From Pseudomonadales bacterium (lineage in GTDB: Bacteria; Pseudomonadota; Gammaproteobacteria; Pseudomonadales; Azotimanducaceae): DNA of 60,361 nt. A model generated the notes under the pieces. The model had not been told where the DNA came from. It searched no databases and saw only the letters and a list, made by a program, of their open reading frames with translations. Positions 17,511 through 25,102 of the stretch are shown in pieces (positions within the stretch are counted from its first letter, which is position 1; every line of letters begins with the position of its first letter). The translations under genes and the position numbers were made by a program. The DNA is taken from assembly GCA_028277965.1 (NCBI GenBank), contig JANQFF010000233.1:1-60361 (forward strand), given 5' to 3'.

Positions 17511-19008
17511 ACCTTAAATTCTGTACCGCCTGCGCCCCGGCAATACGCCCGAATACGCTACCTGACGTGAGGCCCGTCCCACCCGGGTAGTTGTGATAGA
17601 AAAGCCCTCCGACCAGTTCTCCCGCGGCGTACAGGTTTTCGATTGGTTCAGCGGCCTGATCCAGCACCCTCGCTGACGAATCGACGTGCAGGCCTCCGAA
17701 CGTAAATGTGATCCCGCAGGTCACCGCATATGCCGTGAAGGGTGGTGTAGAAATGGGGTTGGCCCAGTTGGTTTTATCGACAGCCAGACCCTGGGTGCCG
17801 CGCCCGTCTTTGACCGTGGGGTCAAAGGGAATACTGTCGCTAATTGCCGCGTTAAACGCCTCGATTTCCTGGACAAACGCATCTACGTCGAGCGCTTCCG
17901 TGTGCTCTTTCATCTTGCGGCCGAGCTTTTCCAGCGTATCTGCACTTACCCTGGTGACTTCCCGTATCCGGTATTCATCGCGGAGAAGCGAGTCGAGATT
18001 ACTGTCGAAGAGCTGCCAAGCCGTCTGGTAAGGCTGGTTCAGGATTTCTTTGCCGTATTTGGCATAGGTGTAGTTTCGAAAATCCGCGCCTTCGTCCACG
18101 AACCGTTGGCCGAGGGCATTGACGATCACGCCAAATGGATAGGAGTGTTTCTGGAAGTTGTCACCGACGTGGAGGTCGCCATATTCCGGGGCGTTCAGAT
18201 CCCAGGCAACCGCGTGGCAGCCACTCCAGTGTCCCCGGGTTGCAGCACCCGCGTCCATGGCCATCTGGATGCCGTCGCCGGTGTTGAATCGCGTCCCGCG
18301 GACCTTCGCCAGATCCCACGGTGCGCCGAGATACCGGGTCCGCCAGTCCGTGCTCGACTCGAAACCGCCGGATGCAAGGATCACGGCGTCTGCTGGCAAG
18401 AGCGTATCGCCCGACGGCAACTGCACGTGCACGCCCAATAGCTTGCCGTCGTCCATTTCGAGTTTCAGCACGCGCGCGTCGTAGGTGATCTCCACACCGT
18501 TTTTGAGCGCGATGTCCGTCCATTGCTCGATGAGACCTGGACCGCCACCCCACACCTCGACAGTGAGACCACCCCAGAAGCGCACCTGTCCGTCCACCTC
18601 GAACGCCTGCCGTCCATACAGGGGCAGAAAGCGAATGCCCTTGTGCTGCATCCACTGCAGCGTCGTGAGGGAGTTTTCGATGAGGGTTTCAGCGAGATCG
18701 GGATCGCACCGGTACTGGGTGACGCGGCCAAGATCAGCGTAGAAGTCCTCCCGGGTGTAAGCGCCGAAATCCGTTCTTGCGATCTCGTCGTCGGTGAGGT
18801 CCGGCATCAGGGTCTTTAAATCCTCAACGCCGTCGTAAACCGTACGCATGGCGCCCGCTGTAAATCGTGAATTGCCGCCAGCAAGGTCCTCGGGCGCACG
18901 CTCCAGGAGATGCACATCTGCACCAAACTCACGTGCGCTCAACGCGGCGCTGAAGGCAGCGTTACCGCCGCCCACCACGATAACCTTCACTTTTGATCGC
19001 TGCTGCAA
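17509..19008 (-). CDS. FAD-dependent oxidoreductase (TcuA / flavocytochrome c-like)
   Basis: 499 residues. The N-terminal Rossmann motif VIVVGGGNAAFSAALSAREF binds FAD ADP, and a second dinucleotide signature near the C-terminus is YAAGELVGGLFYHNYPGGTG. This is the fumarate reductase/succinate dehydrogenase-like superfamily that includes tricarballylate dehydrogenase TcuA and 3-ketosteroid dehydrogenases. No signal peptide, so cytoplasmic. The substrate is unknown. It is divergent from the alcohol dehydrogenase gene with 51 bases between them. The stop codon sits in a REP unit. Confidence 0.85.
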   Translation of the reverse strand: MQQRSKVKVIVVGGGNAAFSAALSAREFGADVHLLERAPEDLAGGNSRFTAGAMRTVYDGVEDLKTLMPDLTDDEIARTDFGAYTREDFYADLGRVTQYRCDPDLAETLIENSLTTLQWMQHKGIRFLPLYGRQAFEVDGQVRFWGGLTVEVWGGGPGLIEQWTDIALKNGVEITYDARVLKLEMDDGKLLGVHVQLPSGDTLLPADAVILASGGFESSTDWRTRYLGAPWDLAKVRGTRFNTGDGIQMAMDAGAATRGHWSGCHAVAWDLNAPEYGDLHVGDNFQKHSYPFGVIVNALGQRFVDEGADFRNYTYAKYGKEILNQPYQTAWQLFDSNLDSLLRDEYRIREVTRVSADTLEKLGRKMKEHTEALDVDAFVQEIEAFNAAISDSIPFDPTVKDGRGTQGLAVDKTNWANPISTPPFTAYAVTCGITFTFGGLHVDSSARVLDQAAEPIENLYAAGELVGGLFYHNYPGGTGLTSGSVFGRIAGAQAVQNLR

Positions 19009-19059
19009 TTCATAGAACCTGCTAGATTAGCACGACGGAAGATTGCCACCGGGGGATAC

Positions 19060-20157
19060 ATGCACATTCCACCCAAATCCTTTGCCATGGTGCAGACAGC
19101 CAAGCGGGAACTCACCCCGATGGATATCGATATCCCGGATATCGACGAGGACTCCGCACTCCTCAAGCTCGAGGCCTGTGGCATCTGCGGCAGTGACTAC
19201 GAACAATTCGAAGATGTGCTACGCACACCTATGCCCGTCATCCCGGGCCACAAACCCCTCGGCGTCATTGCCAAAATTGGCGACCGGGCTGCACAACGCT
19301 GGGGGCTGGATGTCGGCGACCGGGTGGCGGTTGAAACCATGCTCTCCTGTCGGCATTGCGATCCGTGCCTGAACGGCAACTATCACATCTGCGACAACCG
19401 CAAGATCTACTCCTACATCCCGCTCACCGAGTGGCCAGGCCTCTGGGGTGGATATGCCCAGTACATGTACCTGCACCCGAATTCGGTGGTACACAAGGTC
19501 GACCCCGAACTACCCGCGGAACTAGCCGTCATGTTCAATCCCCTCGGTGCTGGATTTCGCTGGGCGGTCGACATGCCTGACACCCAACCTGGCGATACGG
19601 TGGTTATCCTCGGCCCGGGTCAGCGTGGTATCGCAAGTGTGGTCGCCTGCCGTGAAGTGGGCGCCGGAACCATCATCGTGACAGGCCTTTCTGCAGATGC
19701 CGACAAACTCGCTGTCGCCAAAGCCCTGGGTGCGGACCATACGATTGACGTCGAGAACGAAAACGCGGTGCATCGTGTCAAAAACATCACCAAGGGCCGC
19801 GGCGCGGATGTGGTCATCGACGTCAGCGCATATGCTACCCGGCCCGTTGCGGATGCTCTCAAGATGGTGCGCGCCGGCGGCAAGATTGTGCTGGCCGGGG
19901 TCAAAGGCTTCAAACCCGTGGATGACTTCATATCCGATTACATCGTCACGAAAGAGATTCAGATCCTCGGCGCGATAGGTGTCACCAGCAAAGGCTATCG
20001 TGCCGCAATCAACCTCATCGAGAGCCGCAAGGTGGATCTGCTCAAGATGCACACCCACGACTTTGCGCTTCCTGAAGCAGAGCTTGCGATCAAGACACTC
20101 GCGCGGGAGATCGAAGACGACAGCTCGATCCACTCGTGCCTGATACCGGAACATTGA
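19060..20157 (+). CDS. Zinc-dependent medium-chain alcohol dehydrogenase
   Basis: 365 residues. The catalytic zinc site is seen as CGICGSDYEQ and GHKPLGVI; the structural zinc cysteines are in CRHCDPCLNGNYHIC. NAD(P) binding is the Rossmann motif VVILGPGQRGIASVVACREVG. It belongs to the Tdh/sorbitol dehydrogenase-type MDR enzymes. The substrate cannot be read. Divergent from the FAD oxidoreductase; a REP unit follows. Confidence 0.9.
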   Translation: MHIPPKSFAMVQTAKRELTPMDIDIPDIDEDSALLKLEACGICGSDYEQFEDVLRTPMPVIPGHKPLGVIAKIGDRAAQRWGLDVGDRVAVETMLSCRHCDPCLNGNYHICDNRKIYSYIPLTEWPGLWGGYAQYMYLHPNSVVHKVDPELPAELAVMFNPLGAGFRWAVDMPDTQPGDTVVILGPGQRGIASVVACREVGAGTIIVTGLSADADKLAVAKALGADHTIDVENENAVHRVKNITKGRGADVVIDVSAYATRPVADALKMVRAGGKIVLAGVKGFKPVDDFISDYIVTKEIQILGAIGVTSKGYRAAINLIESRKVDLLKMHTHDFALPEAELAIKTLAREIEDDSSIHSCLIPEH

Positions 20158-20166
20158 TCGTTCTTA

Positions 20167-20190
20167 CTGTGGGAGCGGCTTCAGCCGCGA
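20167..20190 (+). repeat. Single REP unit
   Basis: Family core GGAGCGGCTTCAGCCGC followed by GA, immediately before an ATG at 20191 that is in frame with the thioesterase gene but is judged not to be its start. Confidence 0.85.
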
Positions 20191-20214
20191 ATGGAAACAA
20201 CAAGGAAAATAGAC

Positions 20215-20646
20215 ATGGCAGATATATCATTCAACGAACAGGTCCTGGAACGCTTCAAGGGTCCGGCGTCCGGCGCCGGCGGGATTGTTGAATACCTTGG
20301 ATTCGAGATCACCGACGGCGGCCCCGGCAGGATGTCTGCGAAGTTCGAAGTCCGGGAGGAACTCCTCACCGGATTCGGTAACATGCACGGTGGAGTGCTG
20401 TCCGCGTTCTGCGACCATCTCCTTGGGTGTGTGTGTTATCCCGCCATGCAGAAAGGTCAGTGGGCAGCCACCACCGAATTTAAGATCAACCTCACCGCGC
20501 CCGTATCGAAAGGGACCGTCACCGGCGAAGCCGAAATCCTCAACATGACCCGCACCCAGGCGGTTGTCCGGATCGAGCTCCAGAACGAAGGCCGCGTGTG
20601 TGCGCTGGCGCAAGGCACCTGCACCATCGTGGAACCACGCAAGTGA
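20215..20646 (+). CDS. PaaI-type hotdog-fold thioesterase
   Basis: 143 residues with the hotdog thioesterase pattern: GNMHGGVLSAFCDHLLG supplies the helix-start HGG, and the substrate region is TTEFKINLTAPVSKG. Such enzymes hydrolyse acyl- or aryl-CoA thioesters, often as housekeeping release factors. I chose the ATG at 20215 because AAGGAAA lies about seven bases upstream; an in-frame ATG at 20191 falls inside the REP edge. The TGA overlaps the GTG start of the next gene, so translation is coupled. Confidence 0.88.
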   Translation: MADISFNEQVLERFKGPASGAGGIVEYLGFEITDGGPGRMSAKFEVREELLTGFGNMHGGVLSAFCDHLLGCVCYPAMQKGQWAATTEFKINLTAPVSKGTVTGEAEILNMTRTQAVVRIELQNEGRVCALAQGTCTIVEPRK

Positions 20647-21188
20647 AACACCTCACCCTGATCCTGCTGCTGGTATTCGGCGCATGTTCAAGCAAACCGC
20701 TCGACGTGAGCAATCCGCAGAATGTGGATTTCACCGGGGTCTGGATCCTCGATTCGGAAAACTCCGATGTTGTACCGGACATGCGCAACCGGCCGGTCAA
20801 ACCGCCACGCAGGCGGATCGCCAACAAGGACGATCCGCGCATCCGAAGCATGATTCAGGCCGGAGGTTCGGGTATCGAGTTTGTAGTGCACGACTTTGAG
20901 ATCCTCAGGGCAGAGCGCCTGGATATCGAGCAGAACCGGGATTCCATGGGTGTGCGATACCATCCAGGGGTATATCGCGACATCTCCTGGGGTGAGCGGC
21001 AGCGCGGTTTGTGGGAGGTCAGGGCCGGTTGGGAGGAGGGCAACCTCATCGTTGAATCGGAAGCGAACAATCTGACTGTTGTCGAGACGCACCGTCGGGA
21101 AAGGGATTACCTCGTGGTGGATGTCGCGATTCGCGCGGATGGCGAAGATTTTGCGTTTAAAAGGGTGTTTGACCGGCTGACCCGCTGA
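20643..21188 (+). CDS. Predicted lipoprotein of unknown function
   Basis: 181 residues starting with a short lipoprotein signal: basic-hydrophobic KHLTLILLLVFGAC, with the lipobox LVFGAC at Cys14. The mature part contains VDFTGVWILDSENSD, a beta-rich opening, and ends in a strand-rich region. I recognise no named domain. The GTG at 20643 overlaps the thioesterase stop (GTGA) and yields the signal peptide directly. A REP unit lies downstream. Confidence 0.72.
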   Translation: MKHLTLILLLVFGACSSKPLDVSNPQNVDFTGVWILDSENSDVVPDMRNRPVKPPRRRIANKDDPRIRSMIQAGGSGIEFVVHDFEILRAERLDIEQNRDSMGVRYHPGVYRDISWGERQRGLWEVRAGWEEGNLIVESEANNLTVVETHRRERDYLVVDVAIRADGEDFAFKRVFDRLTR

Positions 21189-21200
21189 CTATGGTGTTTC

Positions 21201-21228
21201 CTCTGTAGGAGCGGCTTCAGCCGCGATT
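21201..21228 (+). repeat. Single REP unit
   Basis: Family core GGAGCGGCTTCAGCCGC with the 5' CTCTGTA and 3' GATT flanks, between the lipoprotein gene and the TPR lipoprotein gene. Confidence 0.88.
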
Positions 21229-21282
21229 CTTTGTTGTTGGACACGGCTTGAGGCAGACATAACGCCTTATTATCCTTTACGG

Positions 21283-22428
21283 ATGGTGGCGATCTGGAAA
21301 CTAGTACTAGTCTTCGTTCTTGGCATGCTCCTGCAGGCGTGTGCCTCCCAATCCATCACGACGTTCCCTGAAGATGAAGCGTCACATCTGCTGGACGGAC
21401 AAGCGCTCTTCGGCGAAACGATCCCCGCAGCGAACCCTGTCGACATCATGAATCTCTCGCCTGAAATGGCGGCGTTTGTAGACGATGACATTAGCGGATC
21501 GAAATCCAGCTATGTCCGTTTCCGTCGGCTCATCAAAAGGCTCATCGAAGAAGGCCACTTCGATAACCCCTACGACGCAAATGCAAACTTCTCGGCTTCC
21601 GAAACGTTCAGTGAGCGGCGTGGCAACTGTATCTCTTACACCAACATGTTTGTCGCGTTAGCGCGCGAAGCCGGGCTGGAAGCCAAGTACCAACTGGTAC
21701 GCGCACGACCCGACTGGGGAGCCGAATCCGGATTCCTTATCCGGAGCAATCACGTCAATGTACTCATCGACCCCATCTTCATCCCGGGCAGTGAAAACAG
21801 CCAGATGATTGTCGACTTCAATCGGGCCATACCCCTCGATGAGGACGATCAGAACACCGAGGTCATCTCGGATGAATTCGCCCAGGCGCTCTACTACTCG
21901 AATATGGCCATGGACTACCTGAGGTCCGGCGACACACGCACCGCGTTTGCACACCTGAAACGTGCAATCCAGACCGATGCCACCAACTACGACCTCTGGA
22001 ACAACCTCGGCACCATCTACTCCGTGGCAGACAGGAACGATCTGGCAGAACGCGTCTACCGAACCGTGCTCGAGATGGAGCACAACAACAAAACCGCGAT
22101 GTCGGGTCTGGCCAAAACCCTCGTCAACCAGGAGCGCTTCGAAGAAGCTGCGGAATACGAAAAGGCGGTGGCCCGATACCAGCAGCGAAATCCTTACTAC
22201 CACTACGCCGTCGCGCAACAGGCATACCACAGCGAACTATTCGACGAAGCTCTGGTCGCCATCAACGACGCCATCGACATCAAGAAGACAAGCCGCTTCT
22301 ATGCTCTGAGGGCCGCAACTGCCAGGGGCTTGGGGGATCTGGCGCTCGCCGAGGAGAGCACACGCCTGCAGCGAAAGTACCTCAAGCGCAGGGGCTCGAG
22401 CTGGAGCGCGGCGAACGCGTTTAACTAG
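21283..22428 (+). CDS. Lipoprotein with transglutaminase-like and TPR domains
   Basis: 381 residues. An N-terminal lipoprotein signal has the lipobox LLQAC (Cys20). A transglutaminase-like fold follows (about 85-185), with candidate catalytic Cys in RRGNCISYTNMF, His in SNHVNVLI and Asp in IVDFNR. Residues about 205-370 are TPR repeats (YDLWNNLGTIYSVADRNDLA and others). The likely role is an envelope peptidase-like or scaffold protein; homologues are often annotated simply as TPR proteins. ATG start. Three REP units follow. Confidence 0.8.
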   Translation: MVAIWKLVLVFVLGMLLQACASQSITTFPEDEASHLLDGQALFGETIPAANPVDIMNLSPEMAAFVDDDISGSKSSYVRFRRLIKRLIEEGHFDNPYDANANFSASETFSERRGNCISYTNMFVALAREAGLEAKYQLVRARPDWGAESGFLIRSNHVNVLIDPIFIPGSENSQMIVDFNRAIPLDEDDQNTEVISDEFAQALYYSNMAMDYLRSGDTRTAFAHLKRAIQTDATNYDLWNNLGTIYSVADRNDLAERVYRTVLEMEHNNKTAMSGLAKTLVNQERFEEAAEYEKAVARYQQRNPYYHYAVAQQAYHSELFDEALVAINDAIDIKKTSRFYALRAATARGLGDLALAEESTRLQRKYLKRRGSSWSAANAFN

Positions 22429-22450
22429 CGGGCCCGGATATACCCGCTAC

Positions 22451-22590
22451 CTCTGTAGGAGCGGCTTTAGCCGCGATACCTCCAACGTAGAGGATGTCCA
22501 GAAACCTCTGTAGGAGCGGCTTCAGCCGCGATTGTTGCAGCGCTCGATTACAACGCTACGAAGCATTGTAGGAGCGGCTTCAGCCGCGAT
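22451..22590 (+). repeat. Three REP units in direct tandem array
   Basis: Copies at 22451-22477, 22506-22533 and 22567-22590, all in the same orientation and spaced 55-61 bases apart. The first differs in the core by one base (GGCTTTAGCC). This fills the 211-base gap between the TPR lipoprotein and the methyltransferase; I see no gene in it. Confidence 0.9.
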
Positions 22591-22639
22591 CAGCTTCTCT
22601 GCTAATCTCCCAGCAAACTGAATTGGAAGGGAGATCTGA

Positions 22640-23374
22640 ATGCCCACCCTGCAGGAACTCGTCGTTGGCGATCATCGCCACCCACGCAACATCGCCCGCA
22701 ACGAAGCGCGTCACCCGGTAGAGACACTCGAATTCTTCGGACTCAAACCCGACATGACTGTGCTCGAAATCCTTCCCGCAACTGGCTGGTACACGGAGAT
22801 CCTCGCCCCGTATCTCGCCGATGAAGGTCGTCTCTACCTCGCACACTTCTCACCAGACGGCATCCTTCCATACATGCCTCAGGTCTTGGAGATGTTCGAG
22901 GACCGTCTCGTCAACGAGCCCGACACCTTCGCGAAGGTGATTGTCAGGCACATCAACCCACCTCAGGAGGTGAGTGTTGCTCCTCCCGGCAGCGTGGATT
23001 TGGCTTTGACGTTCCGAAATGTCCACAACTGGATCATGGCTGATGCGGAAGATGAGTACTTTGCGGCGTTCCACCAGGCCCTGAAACCCGGAGGCGTACT
23101 GGGCATCGTGGAACACCGGGCAAAACCCGATGCAAACATTGAGAGCATGCGGACGACAGGGTATGTCACCGAGGAGTACGTAAAAGAGATCGCCGCAAAG
23201 GCGGGATTCGAGTTTGAGGAAGCCAGCGAGATAAACGCCAATCTGGCAGATACTGTGGATCATCCCGAGGGGGTGTGGTCATTGGCGCCTTTCTTACGGT
23301 CGGGGAAAGAAGAGCCGTACCTGTCCATCGGAGAGAGTGACCGGATGACGCTGCGATTTCGGAAGCCGGAATGA
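22640..23374 (+). CDS. Class I SAM-dependent methyltransferase (COG4798-like)
   Basis: 244 residues. Motif I is VLEILPATGWYTEILAPYL, in the distinctive E-I-x-P-A-x-G-W-Y-T-E form of the predicted methyltransferases of COG4798. The post-motif acidic/hydrophobic stretch VDLALTFRNVHNWI and LKPGGVLGIVEHR are the later motifs. Many relatives carry a signal peptide; this one does not. The substrate is unknown. SD GAAGGGAGA precedes the ATG. The gene stands alone, with tRNA-Asn downstream. Confidence 0.83.
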   Translation: MPTLQELVVGDHRHPRNIARNEARHPVETLEFFGLKPDMTVLEILPATGWYTEILAPYLADEGRLYLAHFSPDGILPYMPQVLEMFEDRLVNEPDTFAKVIVRHINPPQEVSVAPPGSVDLALTFRNVHNWIMADAEDEYFAAFHQALKPGGVLGIVEHRAKPDANIESMRTTGYVTEEYVKEIAAKAGFEFEEASEINANLADTVDHPEGVWSLAPFLRSGKEEPYLSIGESDRMTLRFRKPE

Positions 23375-23388
23375 GGGAGGCAGCCTGC

Positions 23389-23416
23389 TTGCATTCAGGT
23401 CCGAGCCCACTAAAAT
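23389..23416 (+). promoter_or_regulatory. Candidate sigma-70 promoter for tRNA-Asn
   Basis: TTGCAT (23389-23394), a 16-base spacer and TAAAAT (23411-23416) lie about 70 bases before the tRNA gene. Judged by eye only. The long leader would be removed by RNase P. Confidence 0.4.
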
Positions 23417-23488
23417 AGCCGCCCTTGCCCGCAGAGCGGGTGAGCAGGCCCAGGGTTCTGTATTCAAGATTCAGCTGAACCCATCTAC

Positions 23489-23564
23489 TCCGCCTTAGCT
23501 CAGTTGGTAGAGCAGCTGACTGTTAATCAGCGGGTCGCTGGTTCGAGCCCAGCAGGCGGAGCCA
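23489..23564 (+). tRNA. tRNA-Asn (anticodon GTT)
   Basis: A complete cloverleaf can be drawn. The acceptor stem TCCGCCT pairs with AGGCGGA, the D arm is GCTCAGTTGGTAGAGC, the anticodon stem GCTGA/TCAGC encloses CTGTTAA with GTT at 23522-23524, and the T arm is GCTGGTTCGAGCCCAGC. The 3' CCA is encoded (23562-23564). It borders the AT-richer island, a common insertion point, but I see no repeat of its 3' end elsewhere in the window. Confidence 0.97.
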
Positions 23565-23857
23565 TATCTTTCGATGTGAAATCTTGAACTTTGTTGACGC
23601 CCAATCTTTGTTTTGTACAGAGACTATGGGGCTCTCGTTTCCTCTTTTTTGGTTAGCTTTGTTCGACGAGTTGCTCCGTTCGGATTTTCTTAGCCATAGT
23701 ACAGGGGCGGCAAGCACACAAAACCCCTCGAGTAGGTAACCTGACCAACTCCGCGCTAAACCGAATTTGGAGCAGTTGACCGAAGCCTCACTCCAACTCT
23801 CGATAGCATGTTCTCTCGTGGACTCTAAACTCTGTCCTTTGTCTCAGGAGAACCGAT
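23565..23857. other. Gene-free, AT-richer left edge of the island
   Basis: About 290 bases without a convincing gene. Composition shifts visibly toward A+T directly after the tRNA. The minus-strand ORF that enters the tRNA is the well-known false ORF ending in GSNQRPAD. I see no integrase, no att repeat and no clear terminator. Confidence 0.5.
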
Positions 23858-24046
23858 ATGGCAATACAAGCATGCCCCGAGCTTGATCTCTACATACGAG
23901 CATCCATCAAACGACAGCTAAAAGAACTGATCCTGAGCGTTTTTCGCGTACTCAAAGATCTGATCTATCTGGCGATTATAGTCAGCTTTCCTGCTCTGAT
24001 GTTTGGTCACGAGTACCTGAAGATCATCGAGCACACCAGCATCTAA
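23858..24046 (+). CDS. Small single-pass membrane protein
   Basis: 62 residues that I do not recognise. An amphipathic basic helix (about 13-30, IKRQLKELILSVFRVLKD) precedes one transmembrane helix (about 34-50, LIYLAIIVSFPALMFGHEY). A strong SD (CAGGAGAACC) sits seven to eight bases before the ATG. Its TAA overlaps the ATG of the next small ORF (TAATG), implying coupling. It is the first gene of the island and converges on the four-gene operon. Size and layout resemble small membrane toxins or regulators, but nothing proves this. Confidence 0.55.
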   Translation: MAIQACPELDLYIRASIKRQLKELILSVFRVLKDLIYLAIIVSFPALMFGHEYLKIIEHTSI

Positions 24047-24147
24047 TGGCTGAAGACACGGGCCAAGGGAATTCAGATAGCAAGGTTCGCAGAACTAGGG
24101 ACTGGTTTGGAAGGCTGATCAACCAGCTCCGTTCTACCCTGATTTAG
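24046..24147 (+). CDS. 33-residue coupled small ORF
   Basis: ATG overlaps the stop of the preceding small membrane protein gene by one base (TAATG), so it would be translated by termination-reinitiation. The product is polar at the N-terminus (MAEDTGQGNSDSK) and ends in a basic amphipathic helix (DWFGRLINQLRSTL). No family recognised. The short length means chance cannot be excluded; the start-stop overlap is the main support. Confidence 0.35.
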   Translation: MAEDTGQGNSDSKVRRTRDWFGRLINQLRSTLI

Positions 24148-24154
24148 GCGCAGA

Positions 24155-24940
24155 CTAGATCCCCGCGTCCAACGCTGCACGAACCAGGGGTCTTCCGTCT
24201 CGGAGGTATTTGATTCGAGCGCTCGCCGCGTCCAATGAAATCACTTTCTCGCTACTCGCGACGGCTCCGTTTCTACCACGACCCACCAACGCAAGCAGCA
24301 ACAGACGCACCTGCATTGGCGAGAGATCTGAGCCAAGCGCAGCTTCCAGTTCGGACCGCTCACGAATCGGAAGCGAAGAGGCAACCGAAGTGCTATGAGC
24401 AGCGACGACCTTCCTAGCGATCCATGTGCTCGCCGCCTGGTGACCTATCTCGAACGCGATGATAGCGTCAATCAGGGAGTCACTCTCAAACTCGCCAGAC
24501 AACTGTACTGCGCAAGCCGAGTGCAAATCACGCATTTCGTCACGCACTGCCTCGAACCCTATCCTCAAGTTCTCACGAGCGGTACGGGCTAACCGAGAGT
24601 CAAGATCGAACAGGGATGGGACGCCTCGACGAAAATCAAGACGATGGCCGACTACGTCCCAGAGCATGGCTTGAATCGCTAGCGCGATCGTTCCCTCTGT
24701 TTGACAGTAGCATGCGGGGACTGTCTTCCGCACCCACTCTGTTACCACCCCAAGGAGGTGCTTAGCCTGATCAACTGTTGGAATAGGAGCGTCTGGGCGC
24801 TGATGTCTTACAACCAACACCAGGTGCTCTGGACGATTTATCGCCCTTAGGTAGTTGTCGGAGTCGCCAATACCAGCAGCCTGTCCGACAAGATAAGCTA
24901 ACTCGTTAACGCCAAATTCGCCTAGAGGTCTTGAAACCAT
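24155..24940 (-). CDS. Uncharacterised protein, last gene of island operon A
   Basis: 261 residues, mainly helical by eye, no signal peptide or membrane helix. Notable stretches are VVRHQRPDAPIPTVDQAKHL and a C-terminal region with LEAALGSDLSPMQVRLLLLA. I cannot assign a family. ATG with a strong SD (CAGGGGGGATC) 15 bases downstream of the 48-residue ORF. Fourth and last gene of a minus-strand operon (27040 to 24155) whose members overlap or nearly touch, so the products probably act together. Confidence 0.72.
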   Translation of the reverse strand: MVSRPLGEFGVNELAYLVGQAAGIGDSDNYLRAINRPEHLVLVVRHQRPDAPIPTVDQAKHLLGVVTEWVRKTVPACYCQTEGTIALAIQAMLWDVVGHRLDFRRGVPSLFDLDSRLARTARENLRIGFEAVRDEMRDLHSACAVQLSGEFESDSLIDAIIAFEIGHQAASTWIARKVVAAHSTSVASSLPIRERSELEAALGSDLSPMQVRLLLLALVGRGRNGAVASSEKVISLDAASARIKYLRDGRPLVRAALDAGI

Positions 24941-24955
24941 ACGATCCCCCCTGAA

Positions 24956-25102
24956 TTAGATGACCGAAAGCGACCCGATTAGTTCCTGGGGAACTACAGA
25001 CATCACTGCAAGCGTGATTGACCACCCGCTAACTCGGCGGCAATACAGGCGGAACTGTCGGCGACGCGCTTCAAACTCATCTGTTCTACGTCTCATATTC
25101 AT
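24956..25102 (-). CDS. 48-residue coupled ORF within island operon A
   Basis: Starts inside the last codons of the 381-residue gene (17-base overlap, different frame) with AGGAGAC seven bases before the ATG, and ends 15 bases before the next gene. The product has a very basic N-terminal half (MNMRRRTDEFEARRRQFRLY) and a hydrophobic C-terminal half (WSITLAVMSVVPQELIGSL) that could lie in or on the membrane. Not recognised. Support comes from the strong SD and from how exactly it fills the gap between two operon genes. Confidence 0.5.
   Translation of the reverse strand: MNMRRRTDEFEARRRQFRLYCRRVSGWSITLAVMSVVPQELIGSLSVI

Noticed and set aside
17686-18441. 251-codon plus-strand ORF
   Set aside because: Antisense to the FAD oxidoreductase, whose motifs are unambiguous.
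22451-22590. CRISPR array from evenly spaced repeats
   Set aside because: Only three units, each an internal palindrome identical to REP copies across the window, with no cas genes.
23523-23717. Minus-strand ORF overlapping tRNA-Asn and ending in GSNQRPAD
   Set aside because: This C-terminus is the translation of the tRNA on the opposite strand, a well-known false ORF; there is no good start signal.
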